Under the pieces are notes generated by a model. The model searched no databases and was not told the DNA's origin. It was given only the letters and a program-made list of their open reading frames with translations. Of a stretch of 64,000 nt of DNA, positions 35,245 to 43,514 are shown piece by piece. The position numbers and the translations under genes were made by a program. The DNA is from DASPHG01 sp035629775 (GTDB lineage Bacteria > Actinomycetota > Thermoleophilia > Solirubrobacterales > Thermoleophilaceae), in assembly GCA_035629775.1 (NCBI GenBank), contig DASPHG010000046.1, positions 28,856-92,855 on the forward strand, given 5' to 3'. The stretch's first letter is position 1; every line of letters starts with the position of its first letter.

Positions 35245-36189
35245 CTAGGCGACGTTCACGCCGCGCTTCGCGTCCCGCAGGGTCTGCTCGGCGTGGTAGG
35301 AGGACCGCACGAGCGGCCCCGCGGCCACCGACTCGAAGCCCAGCGCGTACGCCTGGCGCTCGAGGTCGGCGAACTCCTCGGGGTGCCAGTACCGCACGAC
35401 CGGCAGATGATTCTCGGTCGGCCGCAGGTACTGGCCGACCGTCAACACCTGGACGCCGTGGTCACGCAGGATCCCGAATGCCTCGAGCAGCTCCTCGCGG
35501 GTTTCCCCGAGGCCGGTCATCAGCCCGGACTTGGTGACGATCTCGTCGCCGCCCATCTCCTTCGCGTTTCTCAGCACGCGGCATGACCGCAGGAAGCGCG
35601 AGCCCCGCCGCGCCAGCGGGTAGAGCCGCGGGACCGTCTCGACGTTGTGGTTGAACACATCGGGCCGCTCGGCGACGACGCGCGCGAGCGGCATCTCCTG
35701 GCCGCGGAAGTCGGGCGTCAGCACCTCGACCTTGCAGCCGGGCGCCTGGCGGCGGATCGAGCGGATCACGCCCACGAAGGCCCGCGAGCCCAGGTCGGGC
35801 AGGTCGTCGCGGTCCACGCTCGTGATGACCGCGTGCTTCAGTCCCATCTGCCGGACCGACTGCGCGACCCGGAGCGGCTCGAGCGGGTCGTCGAAGGTCG
35901 GCTTGCCGGTCTTGACGTTGCAGAACCCGCATCGGCGCGTGCAGGTATCGCCCAGGATCATGAACGTGGCGGTGCCGGCCTCCCAGCACTCGCCGATGTT
36001 CGGACAGGCCGCCTCCTCGCACACCGTGTGAAGCCCCGCGCCGTCGATCATCGACTTGAGCTCGCGGTACTTGCCCCCGCCCGGTGCCGGGACCTTGAAC
36101 CACGGCGGCTTGCGCTCGCGGAACGGACGCACCTCGCCCATGTCGAGGACGCGCGCTCCGCCGGGGTTCGAACGAGATCGCGTGCTCAC
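35245..36189 (-). CDS. lipA: Lipoyl synthase
   Basis: This 314-aa radical SAM enzyme inserts two sulfurs into octanoyl domains of lipoate-dependent complexes. The auxiliary-cluster motif CEEAACPNIGECW and the radical SAM CTRRCGFCNVKTG are both intact, along with the downstream RSSYHAE region. The GTG start at 36189 shares bases with the lipB stop (GTGA), so synthesis is coupled to LipB, which makes its substrate. The products should modify the pyruvate dehydrogenase E2 encoded 6 kb away. Confidence 0.95.
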   Translation of the reverse strand: MSTRSRSNPGGARVLDMGEVRPFRERKPPWFKVPAPGGGKYRELKSMIDGAGLHTVCEEAACPNIGECWEAGTATFMILGDTCTRRCGFCNVKTGKPTFDDPLEPLRVAQSVRQMGLKHAVITSVDRDDLPDLGSRAFVGVIRSIRRQAPGCKVEVLTPDFRGQEMPLARVVAERPDVFNHNVETVPRLYPLARRGSRFLRSCRVLRNAKEMGGDEIVTKSGLMTGLGETREELLEAFGILRDHGVQVLTVGQYLRPTENHLPVVRYWHPEEFADLERQAYALGFESVAAGPLVRSSYHAEQTLRDAKRGVNVA

Positions 36190-36869
36190 GGCATCGAGGC
36201 TACCGGGGCGCCCAGCACCCGCTCGGGGGATGCGAGCCGCTGCCGCAGCCCGTACGCCTCGGCGAAGCGCCACGCCACGCGCTTGCGGAAGCACTTCATG
36301 TGGTCGAGCAGCCCCGTCTCCTTGTAGAGCGACGTCATCCGCACGTTCTCGATCCCGCAGGGCACGATCCATTCGAACGGCTGCAGGTCGTTGTCCACGT
36401 TGATCGCGAACCCGTGCGTGGTGACGCCGCGCGACACGTGCACGCCGATCGAGCCGATCTTTCGGTCCTCGACCCAGACCCCGGTCAGCCCCTCGCGCAC
36501 CTCGGCCTGCACCTGCTCGTCCGCGAGCGCTGTAATCAGTGCCCGCTCCATCGTGCGCACGTAGGCGAGCACGTCGTCGATCAGCATCACCGGGTATCCG
36601 ACGAGCTGGCCCGGCCCGTGGTAGGTGACCTGCCCGCCGCGGTCGGTCTCGGCGACCTCGACCCCCTGCATGCGGTACCAGTCCTCGCCCATCGGGAGGT
36701 GCCCCGGCTCCGAGCGGCGGCCCTTCGTGTAGACCGGGTCGTGCTCGACGAAGAGCAGGGTGTCCGGGATCTCGCCTGACTGACGGCGGTCACGGACGCG
36801 CTCCTGCAGCGCGACTCCCTCCGCGTACGGCAGGCGACCCACGTTCACGACCCAGAGCTCAGGCACCAC
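36186..36869 (-). CDS. lipB: Octanoyl-(acyl carrier protein):protein N-octanoyltransferase
   Basis: This 227-aa enzyme moves octanoyl from ACP to the lipoyl lysine of E2. Motifs are present: LLFVEHDPVYTKGRR, the Lys in VEDRKIGSIGVHVSRGVTTHGFAINV, and the catalytic Cys in VPCGIENVRMTSL. Start is GTG 36869 or the next GTG, 36866. Coupled to lipA through GTGA. A divergent gene begins 18 bp away, so promoters overlap coding starts. Confidence 0.95.
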   Translation of the reverse strand: MVPELWVVNVGRLPYAEGVALQERVRDRRQSGEIPDTLLFVEHDPVYTKGRRSEPGHLPMGEDWYRMQGVEVAETDRGGQVTYHGPGQLVGYPVMLIDDVLAYVRTMERALITALADEQVQAEVREGLTGVWVEDRKIGSIGVHVSRGVTTHGFAINVDNDLQPFEWIVPCGIENVRMTSLYKETGLLDHMKCFRKRVAWRFAEAYGLRQRLASPERVLGAPVASMP

Positions 36870-36887
36870 CCTGAATCGTACGCTTCG

Positions 36888-37499
36888 ATGATGGAGCACT
36901 CCGAACGGATCTGGGCGCGGCGGCTGCGCTGGCGCCTGCGGGGCGCGTGGCAGTGGCCCGCTTATGCCGTGCTGACCGTGCTCGACGCCGTGATCCTGCA
37001 CGAACTGCCGCCGGTCCGGACCGGCGTGGACTTCGTGCCCGCGCTGATCCTCGCGTCGTTCACGAACCTGTTCCTGATGGGAGCCGTGGCACCCTGGCTC
37101 GGGCGGCGGCTGGCCGCGCGCGAGCAGGCGTCCGGGGGGAACGGCGTGCCCCTTTCGGTCCGCACCGAGATCCTCAAGGACCGCACCGCGGCGGTCCTGC
37201 TCGGCGTGGCGACGCTGGGCCTGCTCGCCGCGGGTCTCGGGAACCGTCCCGTCGTCGTCGCCGAGACCGAGGATCTCGAACAGGCCGTGGAGATGCTCGA
37301 GACCTACGTGGCCGCGAACGCGCCGCACGAGATCCAGCGCAACATCGAGACGGTCAACACCGACCGGCTCGAGGAGGGCTACTTCCGCATGTGCATCAAC
37401 TACGACGAGCGCGACCGCGCCTGGTGCGTGTTCGTGAACGTGAAGGCCGAGCCGCCCACCGTCAAGGAGGATCCGGCACGGGTGCCGAACCTGCGCTGA
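36888..37499 (+). CDS. Membrane protein of unknown function
   Basis: This 203-aa protein has two or three hydrophobic segments near the N-terminus (WPAYAVLTVLDAVIL, about residue 60-75, and LLGVATLGLLAAGL) and then a soluble part that includes ANAPHEIQRNIETVNTDRL and a Cys-bearing MCINYDERDRAWCVFVNV. No family is recognised. Its 3' end overlaps the convergent SRPBCC gene by 38 bp. Confidence 0.65.
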   Translation: MMEHSERIWARRLRWRLRGAWQWPAYAVLTVLDAVILHELPPVRTGVDFVPALILASFTNLFLMGAVAPWLGRRLAAREQASGGNGVPLSVRTEILKDRTAAVLLGVATLGLLAAGLGNRPVVVAETEDLEQAVEMLETYVAANAPHEIQRNIETVNTDRLEEGYFRMCINYDERDRAWCVFVNVKAEPPTVKEDPARVPNLR

Positions 37500-37992
37500 G
37501 CAGCTCGACCCCGAGGCGCCGCGCGAGGCCCTCGGCGCCGGCGTCCATCAGGCGGTCGTGGTTCCAGCGGAAGACCGGCCGGGCGAGCGGTGCGAGAGCG
37601 TTCATCCACCGGCGCGTCGTGCTCACCCGCCAGTCGAAGGCGACCCGCGTGGCGCCATCCTCCTCGTGCAGCCGCCAGCTTCCGACGCCATCCAGGTCGC
37701 CGGATGCCCGGCCCTCGAGGAGGTGCGGGCGCTCGACCTGCGTGACGCGCATCTCGAACTCCACTCGGTAGCGGAACGCGGCGCGCCAGACGTAGCGTCC
37801 CAGGCTGTCCCGACCGTCCTCGTCGCCTTCCTCGAGCTTTACGACGGACTCGAGGCCCGGCCACCACTCCGGCCAGCGCTCAGAAGCGTGCAAGACCTCG
37901 AAAACCGCCGCCTGCGGCGCGGCCACGCGCCACGCCGTGCGGAACGCGTAGACGAACGTTCGATGGACTATCACACCGCTCCCGGCGAGCAT
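37462..37992 (-). CDS. SRPBCC-fold (polyketide cyclase-like) protein
   Basis: This 176-aa protein has a START/SRPBCC helix-grip fold, with AAPQAAVFEVLHASERWPEWWPGLESVV, VEFEMRVTQVERPHLLEGRASGDLDG, and TRVAFDWRVSTTRRWMN followed by a C-terminal helix. Members bind lipids or small hydrophobic ligands; the ligand here is unknown. The first residues before IVHRTFVYAF may not be translated, since a GTG in the frame offers a shorter start. Confidence 0.8.
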   Translation of the reverse strand: MLAGSGVIVHRTFVYAFRTAWRVAAPQAAVFEVLHASERWPEWWPGLESVVKLEEGDEDGRDSLGRYVWRAAFRYRVEFEMRVTQVERPHLLEGRASGDLDGVGSWRLHEEDGATRVAFDWRVSTTRRWMNALAPLARPVFRWNHDRLMDAGAEGLARRLGVELLSAGSAPVPDPP

Positions 37993-38043
37993 TTCATGTG
38001 GGCCTCATGGATGGGGCCCACCTTTTTTGTCAAGGAGGATGGC

Positions 38044-38364
38044 GTGCCGGAGGCGCTCAGCTGGATCGGGATGCGGATCGACGACGCGTATGGAGCGCGC
38101 GTCGGCGCCGTGCACGACGTTTACCTCGAGGCCGGCGGCTCGGCGCGCTGGCTCTTTTCGGGACGCCGCCGGGTGCTCATCCCCGCCAGGGAGGTGATCG
38201 CCGGTCCCGGGCGCGTGTGGGTCCCGTACGAACGCGACCTGATCTGGGAGTCTCCCCAGGTGTGGTCGCTGGACGAGTTGACACCGACGCGAGAGACCGC
38301 GATTCGCCGGTGGTACGCGGCCGGACGCGACCGTTCCGGGTGGGCGGCGGGCGCGAGTCCGTGA
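38044..38364 (+). CDS. PRC-barrel-like small protein
   Basis: This 106-aa protein contains WIGMRIDDAYGARVGAVHDVYLEAGG, a PRC-barrel-like start, and then VLIPAREVIAGPGRVWVPYERDLI. The GTG at 38044 is chosen because AAGGAGG lies 6 bp upstream, the strongest ribosome-binding site in this part of the window. The frame continues upstream, but that portion is antisense to the SRPBCC gene. Function unknown. Confidence 0.68.
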   Translation: MPEALSWIGMRIDDAYGARVGAVHDVYLEAGGSARWLFSGRRRVLIPAREVIAGPGRVWVPYERDLIWESPQVWSLDELTPTRETAIRRWYAAGRDRSGWAAGASP

Positions 38365-38410
38365 CGGTCGTCAAGATCAGCACCCGTTGACCTCGAGATA
38401 AGGAGTGAGC

Positions 38411-39385
38411 TTGAGCCGAACGCTCGTGACCGGCGGGACCGGCTACGTCGGAATGAAGGTCGTGGAGGAGATGCTGGCCGCGGGCCGGGAGGTGCGCGTG
38501 ATCGACGTGATCCTTCATGGCCAGGAGGATCTGGCGGCGGAGCAGCGCGGGCAGGGCGTGGACCTGGTCGTCGCCGACGTCCGTGATGACGATGCCCGCC
38601 GCAAGGCGCTCGAGGGGGTGGACGAGATCGTTCACCTGGCGGCGATCGTCGGCGACCCGGCGTGCGCGCTCGATCCCGAGCGGTCGAATGACGTGAACGT
38701 GGGCGCCACCCGCTCGCTGCTCGCCGACGCGGTCGACGCCGGCGTCGGGAAGTTCGTGTTCGCGTCCACCTGCTCGAACTACGGGCGGATGGAGGACCCG
38801 ACCGTCCCGGTCACCGAGGACGGCGTCCTGGCGCCCGTCTCGCTGTACGCGGAGCAGAAGGTGGGGATGGAGCAGGCGATCCTGAGCGACGAGTTCGCCG
38901 CGCTCGAGCCGACCCGCCTGCGCTTCGCGACCGTCTACGGCGCCGCGCCGCGCATGCGCTTTGACCTGACGGTCAACGAGTTCACCCGCGACCTGTGGGC
39001 CGACCGCGAGCTAGAGGTGTTCGGCGAGCAGTTCTGGCGTCCCTACATCCACGTCGCGGATGCCGCGCGCGCGGTCAGGACCGTGCTGGAGGCGCCGCGC
39101 GAGAAGACCGCCGGCGAGGTGTTCAACGCCGGCCGCTCCGGCGAGAACTACACGAAGCAGATGTTGGTGGACGAGATCCAGGAGCAGGTCGGTCGCGGGA
39201 AGGTGAGCTACGTCAAGCGCGACGAGGACCCGCGCGACTACAAGGTCTCGTTCGACAAGATCCGCGAGGTGCTCGGATTCGAGACCGAGCTCACCGTGCC
39301 GGACGGCATAGGCGAGATCGCCCGGGCGCTCGACGAGGACCGCTGGCCCGACCCCTGGGGGGCGCGCTATCGCAACATCCCCTGA
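38411..39385 (+). CDS. NAD-dependent epimerase/dehydratase (extended SDR)
   Basis: This 324-aa extended SDR has TLVTGGTGYVGMKVVEEML (NAD motif), VFASTCSNYG, the YxxxK in LYAEQKVGMEQA, and RPYIHVADAARAVRTVLEAP. The TTG start at 38411 has AAGGAG six bases upstream. It probably converts a nucleotide sugar. It precedes a DegT aminotransferase and faces a nucleotidyltransferase on the other strand, a small NDP-amino-sugar set. Epimerase, reductase and dehydratase are all possible. Confidence 0.87.
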   Translation: MSRTLVTGGTGYVGMKVVEEMLAAGREVRVIDVILHGQEDLAAEQRGQGVDLVVADVRDDDARRKALEGVDEIVHLAAIVGDPACALDPERSNDVNVGATRSLLADAVDAGVGKFVFASTCSNYGRMEDPTVPVTEDGVLAPVSLYAEQKVGMEQAILSDEFAALEPTRLRFATVYGAAPRMRFDLTVNEFTRDLWADRELEVFGEQFWRPYIHVADAARAVRTVLEAPREKTAGEVFNAGRSGENYTKQMLVDEIQEQVGRGKVSYVKRDEDPRDYKVSFDKIREVLGFETELTVPDGIGEIARALDEDRWPDPWGARYRNIP

Positions 39386-39392
39386 CATCCCG

Positions 39393-40508
39393 CTGTTCGA
39401 CCTCCGCCTCGAGGAGGAGGACTACGCGGCGGTCCGCGCGGCGCTCGAGTCCGGCTGGCTCACGATGGGGCCGCGAATCCAGGAGTTCGAGGCCGCCTAC
39501 GCGGAGTTCCTCGGCTGCGGGCATGCACTGGCGGTGTCGAGCTGCACGGCCGCCCTCCACCTGGCCTACCTCGCGGTCGGCGTCGGGCCGGGCGACGAGG
39601 TGGTGGTGCCGTCGATGTCGTTCGCGGCCACCTCTAACGCGGTTCTCTACTGCGGCGCGACGCCGGTCTTCGCTGACATCTGCGGGCGCGAGGACCTGGG
39701 CATCGACGCCGCGGACGCCGAGGCGCGGATCACCGAGCGCACGAAGGCGGTGTGCGCGATGCACTACGCGGGCTATCCGGCCGCTGTGGACCGCCTACGC
39801 GAGCTGTGCGACGCGCGCGGCGTCGCGCTGATCGAGGACGCGGCGCACTCGCCGAGCGCCGACCTCGACGGGCGCAAGCTGGGCACCTGGGGCGCCGCGG
39901 GCTGCTTCAGCTTCTTCTCGAACAAGGTGCTGTCGGTGGGCGAGGGCGGGTTGCTCGCGACCGATGACGACGGCGTCGCCGACCGCGTCCGCAGCCTGCG
40001 CTCACACGGGATGACGTCGGGCACCTGGGACCGCCACCGCGGCCACGCCGAGACCTACGACATCGTCGACCTCGGCTTCAACTACCGGATGGACGAGCCG
40101 CGCGCCGCGCTCCTCCTGTCGCGGATGAGGCGCGTGGACGACGAGATCGCGAGGCGCCGGGAGATCGTGCGCGGCTACCGCGAGCGGCTCGCGGGCGTGG
40201 AGCGGATCACCCTGCCGTACACGGACGCCGACGTGGACCATTCCTCGTGCTACGTCATGCCGACGCTGCTGGATCCTGGTGTCGACCGGCGCGCATTCCG
40301 CCAGGCGCTGTCCGAGCGCGGTATCCAGACGAGCATCCTCTACCCGGCGATCCACGAGTTCACCGAGTACCGCCGGCGCTTCCCGGACGTGTCGCTGCCG
40401 CGCACCGAGGACGCCGCGCGGACGCAGGTGACCCTGCCGCTCTTCCCGCACATGACCGAAGAGCAGCTCGACCGCGTGTGCGAGGCGGCCGCCGAGCTGG
40501 TCGGCTAG
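39393..40508 (+). CDS. DegT/DnrJ/EryC1 family sugar aminotransferase (non-AUG start)
   Basis: This PLP-dependent aminotransferase has the Lys-bearing FSFFSNKVLSVGEGGLL and FNYRMDEPRAALLL. Its canonical N-terminus, IPLFDLRLEEEDYAAVRAALESGWLT, is encoded from 39387, upstream of the first ATG (39465). No ATG, GTG or TTG exists between the upstream stop (39313) and that ATG, so I mark CTG 39393 as the likeliest start; ATG 39465 would give 347 aa and lose the start of the fold. Translation may be coupled to the epimerase gene, whose TGA lies at 39383-39385. Product: 4-amino or 3-amino sugar nucleotide, uncertain. Confidence 0.82.
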   Translation: MFDLRLEEEDYAAVRAALESGWLTMGPRIQEFEAAYAEFLGCGHALAVSSCTAALHLAYLAVGVGPGDEVVVPSMSFAATSNAVLYCGATPVFADICGREDLGIDAADAEARITERTKAVCAMHYAGYPAAVDRLRELCDARGVALIEDAAHSPSADLDGRKLGTWGAAGCFSFFSNKVLSVGEGGLLATDDDGVADRVRSLRSHGMTSGTWDRHRGHAETYDIVDLGFNYRMDEPRAALLLSRMRRVDDEIARRREIVRGYRERLAGVERITLPYTDADVDHSSCYVMPTLLDPGVDRRAFRQALSERGIQTSILYPAIHEFTEYRRRFPDVSLPRTEDAARTQVTLPLFPHMTEEQLDRVCEAAAELVG

Positions 40509-40513
40509 CGGGG

Positions 40514-40540
40514 TGAACAAGGGGCCAGGCCCCCTGTTCA
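40514..40540. terminator. Hairpin between convergent sugar genes
   Basis: TGAACA (40514-40519) with GGGG pairs with CCCC and TGTTCA (40535-40540) around a CCAGG loop, with one mismatch. It overlaps the stop codon of the minus-strand gene and probably ends both transcripts. Confidence 0.6.
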
Positions 40541-41266
40541 ACCGTCGGGGATCAGCCGGTCCTTCAGCTCCTCGATCTCGGCCTGCGCGGCCTCGTAGTC
40601 GTCGTGGCGGCCGATGTCGAGCCAGTAGTCGTCGGAGCGCCACGACCGCACGGTCTCGCCCGCCTCGATCAGCTTCAGCACCAGCGTCGGGAAGTCGAGC
40701 GGCTTGCCCTTCTCGATGTACTCGAGCGCGCGCGGCGCGAAGCAGTAGACGCCCATGCTGGCCTCGTAGCGCACCTTCGGCTTCTCCATGTAGCCCGTGA
40801 CCTTCGTCTGGTCGCCGCCATCGCCGAAGACGAGGACGCCCAGCTCGATCGGCACGTCGCGCTGCTTCGTGGCGATGGTCGCCGCCGCACCGCTCTCGCG
40901 GTGGTCGTCGAGGAGCTTCGCGTAGTCGAGGTCCGTCAGCACGTCGCCGTTCATGACCAGGAAGTCCGAATCGCCGAGGCCATCGATCATCGCCAGCGCT
41001 CCGACGGTCCCGAGCGGCTCGTCCTCGCGGTAGTAGTCGATCGGGATGCCGAACTTCTCGCCGTCGCGGAAGAACACCTCGATCAGCTCGGCGAGGTACC
41101 CCGTCGAGATCGTGATCCGCTCGAACCCGGCCGCCTTCAGCTGCCGCACGACGATGTCGAGGATCGGCCGGTCGCCCACCGGCATCAGCGGCTTCGGCAG
41201 CACCGTCGTGTAGGGCCGCAGACGCGTGCCCTTGCCGCCCGCCAGCACCACGGCGCGGCCGGCCAT
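40538..41266 (-). CDS. NDP-sugar pyrophosphorylase (nucleotidyltransferase)
   Basis: This 242-aa enzyme begins MAGRAVVLAGGKGTRLRPYTTVLPKPLMPVGDRPIL, the nucleotidyltransferase signature. Other motifs are GTVGALAMIDGL, VMNGDVLTD and EKPKVRYEASMGVY. It should activate a sugar-1-phosphate with an NTP. Its ATG shares a base with the TGA of the dihydrolipoamide acyltransferase gene (TGATG), so it is translated with the pyruvate dehydrogenase operon although its role is in sugar metabolism. The sugar and nucleotide are not determined. Confidence 0.9.
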   Translation of the reverse strand: MAGRAVVLAGGKGTRLRPYTTVLPKPLMPVGDRPILDIVVRQLKAAGFERITISTGYLAELIEVFFRDGEKFGIPIDYYREDEPLGTVGALAMIDGLGDSDFLVMNGDVLTDLDYAKLLDDHRESGAAATIATKQRDVPIELGVLVFGDGGDQTKVTGYMEKPKVRYEASMGVYCFAPRALEYIEKGKPLDFPTLVLKLIEAGETVRSWRSDDYWLDIGRHDDYEAAQAEIEELKDRLIPDG

Positions 41267-42528
41267 CAGAGGGCGAGCGACAGCGGGCTCTCGAGCAGCT
41301 CGCGCACGCGGGCCAGGAACTGCGCGCCGTCCGCTCCGTAGAGGATGCGGTGGTCGCACACGAGCGTCAGGCTCAGCATGTCGCGCGCGGCGATGCGCCC
41401 GCGCTCGTCGGGCACCGCCTTCTTCTTCAGCGCGCCGACCGTGAGGATCGCGGCCTGGGGCGGGTTGATCACCGCCGAGAAGCTGTCGATCCCGTACATC
41501 CCTAGGTTCGAGACGGTGAACGTGCCGCCCGAGACCTCGGGCGGCGTGACCTTGCCGTCATGCACCTTCTGGATCAGCCCGCGCGCGTCGCGCGCGATCT
41601 GGCCGAGCGACTTCGTGTCCGCGTCGAAGATCGTCGGCACGACCAGCGCGTCCTGGGCCGCGACCGCGATCCCGACGTTGACCCGCGAGTAGAGCTCGAA
41701 CTTCCCGTCGCGGTACGCGGCATTGACGCGCGGGTGGCCGCGCAGGGCGACCGCGGCGGCCTTCACCACCATGTCGTTGAAGCTCGGAGCGGGGTCCGCA
41801 ACCTCCTTGAGGCGCACCCGCAGCTCGACCGCCGCGGTCATGTCCACCTCGCTCGTGAGCTGGAAGTCGGGCGCGGTCGCCTTCGACTCGCTCATCCGGC
41901 GTGTGACGGTCTGCTGCAGGCGCGTGAGCTCGTGGATCTCGACCTCGCCCTTGGCGCCGGCCTCGCCGCGCTGGGGCTCGGGCTGCGCATCGCGCTTGTC
42001 GCTGGCTGCTTGTCGCTGGTCGCGCTCGGGCGCCGCCGCGCCCCCGTCCTTTGCGGCGGCCTCCACGTCGGCCTTCAGGATCCGCCCGCCGGGGCCGGAG
42101 CCCTCTAGCTGGGCGAGCTCGACGCCCATCTCGCCGGCCATTCGTCGTGCCACGGGGGATGCCTTCACGCGTTCGCCGCCGTTCGAACTGGGTTCGGGCT
42201 TGGGTTCGTCGTCCTGCTGCTCTTCCGCCTCTTCGGGCTCCTCCTGGGCGGGCTCCTCTTCCTGTTTCTCCGCCTTCGGCGCGCCACCGTTGCCACCATC
42301 GCCGATCCGCGCGATCACCTCACCGACCGCCAGTGTGTCGCCCTCGCTCGCCACCAGCTCCGACACGGTCCCGTCGGTGTCGGACTCGTAGGTCATGTTC
42401 GCCTTGTCGGTCTCGATCTCGGCGATCGGCTGGCCGCGCTTCACGTCGTCGCCCTCGGACACGAGCCACTTGAGGATCGTGCCCTCCTCCATCGAGTCGG
42501 AGAGTCGTGGCATCGTGATCTCGGCCAC
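41266..42528 (-). CDS. Dihydrolipoamide acyltransferase, E2 of pyruvate (2-oxoacid) dehydrogenase
   Basis: This 420-aa E2 has one lipoyl domain (Lys42 in ETDKANM), an acidic Glu/Gln linker, a peripheral subunit-binding domain (ASPVARRMAGEMGVEL), and a catalytic domain ending with the His in VCDHRILYGADGAQFL. It starts at GTG 42528, 2 bp after the E1 beta stop, behind GGGAGG. It should accept acyl groups from E1 and transfer them to CoA. The lipoyl Lys is the expected target of the LipB/LipA products encoded at 35-37 kb. Confidence 0.94.
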   Translation of the reverse strand: MAEITMPRLSDSMEEGTILKWLVSEGDDVKRGQPIAEIETDKANMTYESDTDGTVSELVASEGDTLAVGEVIARIGDGGNGGAPKAEKQEEEPAQEEPEEAEEQQDDEPKPEPSSNGGERVKASPVARRMAGEMGVELAQLEGSGPGGRILKADVEAAAKDGGAAAPERDQRQAASDKRDAQPEPQRGEAGAKGEVEIHELTRLQQTVTRRMSESKATAPDFQLTSEVDMTAAVELRVRLKEVADPAPSFNDMVVKAAAVALRGHPRVNAAYRDGKFELYSRVNVGIAVAAQDALVVPTIFDADTKSLGQIARDARGLIQKVHDGKVTPPEVSGGTFTVSNLGMYGIDSFSAVINPPQAAILTVGALKKKAVPDERGRIAARDMLSLTLVCDHRILYGADGAQFLARVRELLESPLSLAL

Positions 42529-42530
42529 GG

Positions 42531-43514
42531 TCAGACCTCCCGGAAGGTGGACAGCGCCGCCTGCACGACGTGCTCCGGGTGCGGGAACGCGGCCTGTTCG
42601 AGCGGCTTCGAGTACGGCATCGGCAGGTCCGCGCCGGTCACGCGCATCACCGGCGCGTCCAGCCAGTCGAACGCCTGCTCCTGGATCAGCGCGGCCAGGT
42701 TCGCGCCCACGCCCCCGTGCGGCCATCCCTCCTCGACGATCACCGCCCGGTTCGTCTTCTTCACCGAGTCGACGATCGTGTCGAGGTCGAGCGGGCGCAG
42801 CGTGCGCGGGTCGATCACCTCGGCCTCGATCTCGTGCTCGGAGGCAAGGGTCTCGGCCGCCTTCTCGGCGGTGATGGCCATGCGCGAGATGCCCACGATG
42901 GTCACATCGTCGCCCTCGCGTCGGATGGCCGCCTCGCCGAACCGCGCCGGGCCGCCGTTCTCGGGGACCTCGCCCTTCTGGCCGTAGAGCGCCTCGTGCT
43001 CGATGAAGATCACCGGGTTGTCGTCGCGGATCGCCGCCTTCAGCAGCCCCTTCGCGTCCGCCGCGGTGGACGGCACGGCCACGAGCAGCCCCGGCACGTG
43101 CAGGTACCAGGCCTCGAACGAGTGCGAGTGCGTCGGGCCGAGCTGGTGGCCGCCGCCGCCCGGCATGCGGATCACGAGGGGGCACGAGACCTGGCCGCCG
43201 AACATGTACCTGACGGCGGCGGCATGGTTGACGATCTGGTCCATCGCCAGCAGCGAGAAGTTGACGGTCATCAGCTCGACGACCGGCCTCAGCCCGACCA
43301 TCGCGGCGCCTACGCCCATCCCGACGATCGTGTTCTCGGAGATCGGCGTGTCGCGCACGCGCTTCTCGCCGAACTCCTCGAGCAGGCCCTTCGTGACCTT
43401 GAACGCGCCCTGGAAGACCCCGACGTCCTCGCCCATGACGAAGACGGCCTCGTCCTCCTGCATCTCCTCGCGGAGCGCCTCGTTGAGCGCCTCGCGATAG
43501 CGCATCGTGGGCAC
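42531..43514 (-). CDS. 2-oxoacid dehydrogenase E1 beta subunit
   Basis: This 327-aa subunit begins TMRYREALNEALREEMQEDEAVFVMGEDVG, with PTHSHSFEAWYLHVPGLLVAVPSTAADAKGLLKAA and HEALYGQKGEVPE. With E1 alpha it forms the TPP-dependent decarboxylase of the pyruvate dehydrogenase complex. It starts at GTG 43514, overlapping the E1 alpha stop (TAGTG). Substrate assignment to pyruvate rests mainly on the alpha subunit. Confidence 0.94.
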   Translation of the reverse strand: MPTMRYREALNEALREEMQEDEAVFVMGEDVGVFQGAFKVTKGLLEEFGEKRVRDTPISENTIVGMGVGAAMVGLRPVVELMTVNFSLLAMDQIVNHAAAVRYMFGGQVSCPLVIRMPGGGGHQLGPTHSHSFEAWYLHVPGLLVAVPSTAADAKGLLKAAIRDDNPVIFIEHEALYGQKGEVPENGGPARFGEAAIRREGDDVTIVGISRMAITAEKAAETLASEHEIEAEVIDPRTLRPLDLDTIVDSVKKTNRAVIVEEGWPHGGVGANLAALIQEQAFDWLDAPVMRVTGADLPMPYSKPLEQAAFPHPEHVVQAALSTFREV

